Source of the DNA: Ctena decussata
Lineage: Eukaryota > Mollusca > Bivalvia > Lucinida > Lucinidae
Direction of reading: 5' to 3'
DNA length: 64,000 nt
Assembly (NCBI GenBank): GCA_963989385.1
Contig: OZ022500.1
Coordinates: 112,943,842 to 113,007,841, forward strand
A model generated the notes under the pieces. That model was not told the DNA's origin. It ran no database searches and was given only the letters and a program-made list of their open reading frames with translations. Of the stretch, positions 56,447 through 64,000 are shown in pieces. Each line of letters begins with the position of its first letter. Positions within the stretch are counted from its first letter, which is position 1. The translations under genes and the position numbers were made by a program.

Positions 56447-58500
56447 TATTTGCATCAAACATCTATGGGTTGCCAGAGCTCCAGATAACGAGCAATTTTG
56501 ACTATAGTTCTGACATAATTTTCTTTCGTATTACCCAAACAAAAAAATACACTGTGATCCCTCATTAGAACTGCTTAAGTGAGAACGTATATTGAGTATG
56601 AATACATTTTATCTCATACTAGCCTCATAGCCCACCCTCATATGGACCCGTCAAAAATCTGTTGGGTTGGATTAAATATTCCCTTTTTGCACCAACAATC
56701 CCTTACCAACTTTCAGAGGAAATAGTGTGCTTTGGGTTTTGTATGCACACGTATGGTTTTGCCACCCCTGATGTTCAGTGACATTGAAATCACCAACCAC
56801 CACCCTGATACCACCTTTTCCAGCTCAAGGCAAACCCGGTGCAGATTTCTTGTCTACTGGCTTGAAGAAATTGATTGAACATGTGCAATATGACTTTTGT
56901 CTGCCTGTGCATATGTATATGCTTATCTGAATCTTGGCTGTCAGCATATTCCCTAAGAAACTTTCCTCGCAACACAGCTCTTATATGCAAGCAGTACTAA
57001 CCCAGCTAGCCTGTACTAAAATGGCAAATGCAAGTTTTTATCACAGATATTTGAAAAAGACAGTGCCCAAAGCCACTATGCTACTATTTTAAGCCACACC
57101 ATGAGAAAACTTGTCTTACTAGAAAACTTGGCTTAAGGTCTTTTGCTCAACTATGTATCAGCCTCCATACAAGCAGGAGGTCCAGTGCATGTTCAATTAC
57201 CCCAAACAATCATGGGTCATTGCAGATTTCAAAACTGGAAACCAATAAGTTCCCATTAGCTATAAGGCAGGTTTTCTCATGATGTATTTCAAATTTTATT
57301 TGTGAAGAGTCCTGTGAATAAAGCAAAATGATGATAGCACATGAGTAATGCATCTTCCCCCGATGTTTTTTCTTGAGCTCTGAAAAAAGTCCTGCCTTTA
57401 TTTCAAATCCCTCATATACTCAGGCAATAGCCAACAGTAATTATGCAAAACTGATTTTTCCATATATTTCAGTGTATTTTCATGTTGACTGGAGGGTAGA
57501 AAGCTAAATGAATAATGTATGCACTATTTATGTTTCTTCTCAGTTTATCATCCTATTCTTAAATAGTATGATTGAATGATGGACAGACACTTGGCATCAG
57601 GTGTGTGTAACTAAGGTTTCGTACTGCCAAGCCACTAGGGGAACGTCATTACGAGAACTGAAACAGAACAGAACATTGCAACGTGGCTGTTGAAGTTGAC
57701 GAAACTTCTTGCCTACAATATCTATACTAAGTCCTTGTAAACATGTGAATGCGCTAAAATCAATGGGAAAATATTTTTGTGGAATTACTTTTGACTCTTG
57801 ATTGAATACAAAAGCATAGTGATATGAGTTTACACTGACCTCCATATTTCAAAGACTGATTCTTACTTTCTGGCTCAACTTCACAACAAACTATTAAAAT
57901 AACTAACAACTACTGTTTAACAATGTTAAAATGCTTTAATGAGAAATGACTAATGTTATCATTACACAAACAATTAATGTGATATTTTAATGGATGAACT
58001 ACATTCAAAATATACTGGATTATATTCTTGGAAAGACAAATACATTGAAAGACACAAAATTAAAACCTAATGAAACCACTGTTGGATAAAAAATAACTGA
58101 AAAATAATTTCTGCCATTTTGTGAATAAATTTTGTTAAATCAGGAAAATCTCACTCAAAATTTTGAACACAACATATGCATTGATAACCTTTGACAGCTA
58201 TAAAAGTTCCAGGTAAGGGCAGGTTAATGTAATTCTTAGATTTTCTTCTGAGCCCAGTTGTTCGAAGCAGCTTAACAAAGCTTTTAGTCAATGATTCATT
58301 AAGTTTACTGGGGCAATGCCAAAGCTCCCCACATTTTTTCTGCAAAAACACTATCACATCTTGTTAACTAATGATGTCGTATGTTTCAAACAAACGGGCC
58401 CGGATTTCTCCATGAAACTGTATAAGACAGTTATAATGATGAGCAGACCATTCACTTTTTAAGGAGAATGCACAGAAAGAACCTAAGAACTACCATCCAA
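56447..58500. other. Mostly unrecognised; repeat pieces
   Basis: A single CAGAGCTCCAGATAAC end near 56477; the dispersed repeat shared with 7525 at 56770-56880; the GCCCAGTTGTTCGAAGC repeat at 58249-58405. A minus-strand ORF at 57597-57845 shows no recognised motif and was not accepted. Confidence 0.4.
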
Positions 58501-58757
58501 TGCGCCTCGACACGAGAAAACCAACAAAGTGGTTGTGCGCCCAGTGAAGACTCACATCAGCCTGGCCATCCGCCCAGTCTGAACAGACTCGTCGCTGCAT
58601 GCTTAAAGGGTAGCTGCAGGGTCTCAGGGTAGCTGAGGGTCTCAGCTACCTTCGTGTGGACAGCAAAGACTCTCATCAGACTGGGCGGATGCCCAGGCTG
58701 ATCTGAGTCTTCGCTGGCCACACAACCACTTTGTTGGTTTTCTCGTGTTGTGGCTCA
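58501..58757. mobile_element. MITE, GAGCCGCGACACGAG family, copy 3
   Basis: CTCGACACGAGAAAACCAAC and GTTGGTTTTCTCGTGTTGTG; contains a short direct duplication of AGGGTAGCTGAGGGTCTCAG-type sequence near 58605-58645. Confidence 0.85.
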
Positions 58758-59940
58758 AATATACCTGTATCTGGATCTTTGAGCAATAAATGCATTTCAA
58801 TACATGTATACAGAAGACACAAAGTAATAGCACATACAAAATACAAAATTATAACATATACGAAACCATACTCAATGACTCTCTTCTCTAATCTATTTGT
58901 CACAAAACCTCATCATTCTCAATCCAACAAACTGATCCCAGCTAAAATAAGCCCAAATGAATTTTATAAATTTCTTAACAGACAGGTGCCAGCATATATA
59001 CATTTTAATGTCTCTACATTATTATTATTGCTTATGACAAAAAATATAACAATAATACAGTATGTCAGACTCATATAAACCAGAATTGTGATCTTTAGCT
59101 TTTGTGCCATTTAACTGACTACATACACCTTACATTTAGAAGCAGAAACTGCAAGTAAACTTCTTTTTTTCTTCTCTTCTGTTTTTCATTTAATATCCAT
59201 GGCAGATTACGATAGGTCAAGCCATAGGTCTGTCCTTAATACTAATGTCCTGTAATAACACATTTAAATATGCTGAGGAAAGTAAAACTTAATAAATATT
59301 AGGCACAGTTTTAAAGTCCCTTTTGGCATGACAAAGCTCCATAGCTACAAACAGAAATACACTGGTATCAAGAAATAACTAAGAAACATAACTGATATTA
59401 ACAAAATAGCTAATAAATCAACAATTGAGATTCAAAACAGAAATCTATTTTACCTGAATAAACATGGCAAGTTGGATCTGGAAGCTCCAGTGTACAAAAA
59501 CTCTATAATTTTATTTCTACACTATAACCAAAACTGATCCCTAATGAAGCTAACAAAGTGCCCATACAGCTCCCATAAAACACATAAAAAATCTGTATAA
59601 AGATAAAGGTTCCAGTATTCATGATGTCAGAAATGTTTGGCAACAGCCAGAGACTAAACAAGCCGCAATGTGAGGTAGAAACTATGAGAAGCATCTTGAT
59701 TAAACTACCAAAACCTTTTCAACTTGTGTCGGTGGAAAATCAGATTTTTTGCAAACACAAAGATCCAGATTAAAAGTCGATACTGTTTGCCATTTCTCTA
59801 CTTTTAAACTGTTCCCTCATGCTGATAACTGATGTACTCCATACTGAAAGGCAACAAAATTCTGTTACCAGAAATCTGTTAAAGTTTATGGCATATGGAA
59901 ACTCTGCAGTCAGCCAAACATTATAATTTAAACATGCTGA
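58758..59940. other. Nothing recognised beyond one module
   Basis: 59745-59795 is a worn palindromic module (GCAAACACAAAGATCCAGA; GATACTGTTTGCC). The rest is AT-rich without a supported feature. Confidence 0.4.
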
Positions 59941-59999
59941 CATGTTTTTGCAAACTAAGAAGACTCAGAGCAGATGACCCCACTCAAGAGTTTTCTGAT

Positions 60000-60226
60000 C
60001 TGGGGCCGTATTCATAAAGCCACTTAAGTCGTTGCTATGCAGTTGCTAAGGCTAAATATCTATAAAGGAGATTCCCTACAACTATGAAATTTGCTCAGGA
60101 GGAACAGTCTTACAAAGACTGTTCCACCAGACCAAATTTCATAGTTGTAGGGAATCTCCTTTATAGATATTAAGCCTTAGCAACAGCGTAGCAACCACTT
60201 AAGGCGTTTTATGAATACGGCCCCAG
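60000..60226. mobile_element. Foldback MITE, GGGGCCGTATT family, copy 3
   Basis: CTGGGGCCGTATTCATAAAG and TTTATGAATACGGCCCCAG with arms of about 110 bp. It sits inside a copy of the GACCC...TTTCTGATCT / GGTCAACATTGTTTGC module (about 59957-60245), which it splits. Confidence 0.88.
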
Positions 60227-62558
60227 GTCAACATTGTTTGCTGTTTAAGGCAAACAGGTATAAACTCAAGAGAAGCAACAAAAAAATGAACAACACTAAC
60301 ATGCATGGGTAAAAAGCACAGACTAAGAAACACCCAGCCCAGCCTCCTGAACTAATGACTGGTCTCAGCTGTGCTCACTTGTAGCTGACATCATGTCATA
60401 TGGTGGACTTCCTGTGCAAAGGCATGCATGCTCCCTTCTGTGCAATAACTAAACATGAAACAACTTTAAATTGTTAAACTGTTAGTGGTAAATTTCAACT
60501 ACATGCACTAAACATTAACAGGACTAAGGAATTTAACAAATCACCGGTCACTTTAACAACACTCTACGGCCCACCATTTACCCTATCAGAGCTCCAGATA
60601 ACTTTGAAAAGATACGAATTGAGCTCTCTGTCTTTTATCTCCACAAATACATTTTGTGCAATCTCATACAAACTGTCTCACTGCAGAGATTCATGAAAAT
60701 CTCCTTAGTATCAGGTAAAATTCCCCAGCATGGCAGTTCTTGTAAGATCTCACAATTCTGTTGAAAAAAAAAATGCCGATAAAAGGTGAATGAACACACT
60801 TTTTCAGGGGAAGCTGATATTTTCATTTTTGGCTCCCTTCTCAATGGGTGTCAACTCTTAAAGGAAAGAATTTGCTCCTAGAAGGGCAACTTCTTCTCTT
60901 TTAGAGCAGACCTAAACAAGAAGTCACAAAAGTTGTTCCCTTTTGTAAAATTGCTGGAAAAACATGGAGGCATACCAGCACACCTTAACATCCAAATACA
61001 AGCTTATCTGGAGATTTAGACCATTATGTCTTCTAGTTTTCGCCATAAACACAACTTACTTAAGGTTTATGGATACATCTCCAAAGGGGATCACTGATCA
61101 AGAAGTATTTCTCTCCTCTCACAGTGGGCTACTATTACAGGAAAGAATTTTTCTTTAAAAATAGCCTCCAAGGAAGAAGGAAATCCTTATCAGGAAAGCA
61201 AATACTATTGTCCTGAAGTTGTCTCCATTGTCAACAAGGCAGAACAATCATGGAGGTGTATCCATGCACCTTAAAACTAATGCAAATTCAGAAAAACCCT
61301 ACCATTGTTCTTATAAATGTACATATCCTGCCTGCTATTATTAATATCTTATTCACAACTGCGTTTTAGACATACTCAAAACATTTCAGTTCTGTGTGAA
61401 AAAATGTTTGGAAACAAATTATTTGGCTATCACAAAACATGTACCTGAAGCATTATCATTTCTATAACACGGCTTAAACATACAACTTTAAACAGGAATT
61501 TTCATCAGTGGATGCCCAACAAATGTGTTCATTACTCCTAGTGTAGTTTTTTTCCAGTATCACTGTCTTACAGTATGTCTCAAAAAGAGGATGCTATTAC
61601 GTCATTTATTCTGATTACAACAAAACAGCACCATCCTAACAGAATAATTGCTGAAACAAAAGAGATTTGGAAGCAATTTCATTTTGTTATCAACATGAAA
61701 AGAGTCCCGCAATGCATTCAAACCTCAAATGAACATAACTTGTATGTAAATATTGTATTTTTTCTTCAAATAAATGCCCTCTCACTTTTCCCCCTTGAAC
61801 AAGTGACAAAATTTCTACAAAACTGGCTTAAATCCATCAATGTTTGCAATTTATTGCCCAGATTCGGTTTTCAAAATGCCTTGTTTAGGACTGCTTGCAA
61901 TACCCCCAGGGTTTATTACAAGCAATACAGTAAGATACACTACAACCCCTTTATAGTTACATGTCTGAGACTAAATTACAAAGGAACGTAAGGCAAATGA
62001 GCACTGAATGCTTATTTGCCTTCAACTACTTTGTAGACGAGCCACGGCAGGACAGTCTATCTAAAAAGTATGTGGAAGCCCATAAGAGACCCTTTGGTTA
62101 ATTCAGTGTTACTTATTTCTGTATGAATTTTACTAACAGAAATATTTTTATTATTTAATGATCATCCCTTCTAGCAATGTTGTATGGAAAAACTATTATA
62201 CTGAGCTTTTACAAGTATTATGCAGTAACTGTGAACAATACTGATTTCATGAAATAACTGCCAATGGCAGATATGTTTTAACAGTGTAATGGCAGTCTTA
62301 CTTTGGTCCCAGTTGACAGGAAAGCTTACTTTCCACTAATTCTACAGTCTCAGATAAGCAAAACTTTTGGGGATGAAAAGCGTGTATTTTCTTTTATTTC
62401 TCCAAAATATATCTGCTATGGATTTTCACTTATATTAAGGCTAAGTAAGTAAGTATGGTGGATACATCAATGAACACAAAACTGAAGCACTACAATTCAA
62501 ACCCTGTATGTTTAATGGAGATCATAAAAATTGCAAAAAAACAGCTTACTAAGCCAGG
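60227..62558. other. Repeat fragments, otherwise unrecognised
   Basis: 60800-61265 holds two fragments of the family with AAAGGAAAGAATTTGCTCC and ACAGGAAAGAATTTTTC blocks. The longest ORF (61575-61991, plus) lacks any recognised motif and has no splice or promoter support. Confidence 0.4.
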
Positions 62559-62806
62559 GCCCAAATGTTCAAAGCTTCGTTTAACGCTAGCTTAACAAAG
62601 TGGTTAGTAACGGATTCATTAAGTCTTATAATACTCATAAAACCAAGTGTACACATATTTTTGCAGACAAAATGTAAGGAGCTTTGCAATGCCAAAGCTC
62701 CTCACATTTTGTCAGCAAAAAATGGTAGAGATGTTGCATACGATGCGTATGGATTTTTAATGTCTCGTTAACTAACAACGTCAGTTTTCAACAACTGGGC
62801 CCTGAT
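62559..62806. mobile_element. MITE with GGGCCCAGTTGTTCAAAG-type ends
   Basis: AGGGCCCAAATGTTCAAAGC at the left and TTTTCAACAACTGGGCCCTG at the right; the centre ACAAAATGTAAGGAGCTTTG faces CAAAGCTCCTCACATTTTGT. The most complete copy of its family here. Confidence 0.75.
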
Positions 62807-63398
62807 TGCTATGGTGGCTTGTTCTCAATTAATTTCATCTTTTTATTCAACACACATATCATCTCTATCATATATCAAAGTTTCATTTTACAGACAAAAC
62901 CATAAAATCAAGAAATGTATTTTTTTACAGAAAATATAATTTTTCACAAGAATATTATAATATCAAGATAAAAAATATCTGGGAAAGTATTACTACAATA
63001 ATAAATTTATCCATACAACAGAAAATGTTTTCTTATTCATTAGTTTGAACCATGTGGCTGAAGGCTGTTTTACTTACTTACGAAAACAAAATTAAGATTT
63101 CTCCATCATTAGCCAAATCTTCAACAACAATATGCATACTGTTTCAAATTAAAAACTGGAAAATCTTAAAATGGCCATTCCATGTACTAATGACAAGTCA
63201 TTCTCAAACAGAATTAAAAATCATTTAAATTTTACAATAAAAACTATTTGTCAGAAATCAACATCAAAAGGCAAGCAATATTTGGAAAACAAAATCAAAT
63301 GCAACATTCAACAAAAATCTGAATAAGCCAAAACTTTGATGTGAAAACATTTCTTTTCTTTTTTGTCCAAAATCATTGAGACATCATGAAAGAATTAC

Positions 63399-63468
63399 CT
63401 TAACTTGGATACTTTCCTCCTCAACAAAATGCATGTTATGGTACCTCATCTGAACTGTATTAAACACT
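63399..63468 (-). CDS. Candidate upstream exon (weak)
   Basis: Acceptor TATTTAG and donor AAG|GTAATT bracket one base plus 23 codons, VFNTVQMRYHNMHFVEEESI plus QVK, the only open frame of the three. It leaves in phase 0. It could extend the gene further 5' or belong to another gene. No homology recognised. Confidence 0.35.
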
Positions 63469-63637
63469 CTAAATAAAGAGCTCTTTTTAAAATAATTCTG
63501 GAAATCTTATTTTTTTTTCTGCAAGGAATTTCTGATGCAGGATGCATGTTTTTCTTTCCATATGAAACATAAGTTATCTCAAAGAGATCTAGATAAGAAG
63601 AAATATTCATAATTCAGAGATACAATTAGTTCTCAAA

Positions 63638-64000
63638 ACAAGAGGCCCACGGGCCACAAAGCTCACCAGATCTCTAGCTCAAAATTGCTATCATATTCGT
63701 GTAGGCTCAAAATTGCTGTCACATTAGTACTACACTTTAATACAAAATATACAACTACAAAGTCTCAGTCTGACAATCTGTTGAGTTGATAACAAAATAT
63801 ATAACTATTTTCAACATATATGCAGTAAATGTCAGTTTTTAATTTTCCCCATTACAAGTCAATGCAACTCTAAGTTGCCATAGCAACCAAACTAAAGAGC
63901 CAATTTTATATAAAAATAAATTTTCAATCCCCCAGCCTAAGGATACTTCAGATGAAATCAGGGCCTTATCGGCCAAATGGCATCTGAGAAGGTAATTTTT
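63638..64000. repeat. Repeat start (AAGAGGCCCACGGGCC) reaching the window edge
   Basis: Begins CAAGAGGCCCACGGGCCAC and AAGCTCACC, like the left end of the array at 16120, then CTCAAAATTGCT is repeated. Contains GTTGCCATAGCAAC at 63874-63887, an X-box-type palindrome. Probably a tandem-core element cut by the window end. Confidence 0.55.

Noticed and set aside
57597..57845. 82-aa minus-strand ORF with a possible donor near its start
   Set aside because: No homology recognised, and no matching acceptor or phase partner found.
60635..60844. 69-aa minus-strand ORF
   Set aside because: Overlaps fragments of dispersed repeats; no motif.
61575..61991. 138-aa plus-strand ORF
   Set aside because: No recognised motif, no splice or promoter signals, composition like AT-rich non-coding sequence.

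Overview
This window looks like the genome of a marine invertebrate, most likely a bivalve mollusc. It is AT-rich, has long introns and short exons with GT-AG splice sites, and is packed with short inverted-repeat elements, tRNA-derived SINEs and tandem-core (pearl-like) elements of the kind described from bivalves. The species call is inference; no database search was possible. Nothing bacterial is present: there are no operons, rRNA genes or CRISPR arrays.

The one protein-coding gene I can support runs on the minus strand and encodes a WDR49 / WDY (WD-repeat protein on Y) / EFCAB8-like protein. Ten consecutive core exons could be placed by splice sites, phase and protein continuity (in transcript order 12534-12288, 10018-9872, 8036-7974, 6908-6683, 5606-5422, 4526-4338, 3698-3507, 2501-2238, 1813-1649, 606-454). 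Together they encode about 610 residues: a degenerate EF-hand, a well-formed EF-hand loop, the linker typical of this family, one seven-bladed WD40 propeller and the start of a second. The 3' end lies outside the window. Several candidate 5' exons lie upstream (19420-19371, 30304-29922, 40786-40719, 45493-45362, 49702-49510, 51757-51722, perhaps 63468-63399). Three of them end in the same phase (two bases, AG) that the first core exon needs, and three separate exons carry an ATG preceded by an in-frame stop, so alternative promoters and N-termini are likely. By family knowledge the protein is probably ciliary or sperm-axonemal.

The rest is introns full of repeats. From low to high coordinates: a TIR element with duplicated X-box/CRE motifs (2.96-3.49 kb); foldback MITEs (4.8, 20.7, 23.2, 41.6, 53.1, 60.0 kb); piggyBac-like TTAA elements (5.9 kb plus a 210-bp family); a MITE family ending in ACCGTAAAAATT with at least eight copies; a family ending in GAGCCGCGACACGAG; tandem-core elements with 148-191 bp periods (11.4-12.2, 12.7-13.75, 16.1-17.9, 17.9-19.3, 33.6-34.6, 50.2-51.4 kb); a hAT-like element with a perfect 8-bp target duplication (15.1-16.0 kb); a tRNA-headed SINE inside a LINE fossil with an 11-bp target duplication (10.6-10.9 kb); a 1.7-kb inverted repeat (28.2-29.9 kb); a 5'-truncated non-LTR retrotransposon nested in other elements (42.5-45.3 kb); and a 30-base G run (38.1 kb).

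The most unusual structural theme is a small palindromic module (AAACAGTGTAGAYC around a hairpin) that recurs inside several MITE families with unrelated termini. Copies of extended nuclear-receptor half-sites (TCAAGGTCA) also recur in several unrelated repeats.
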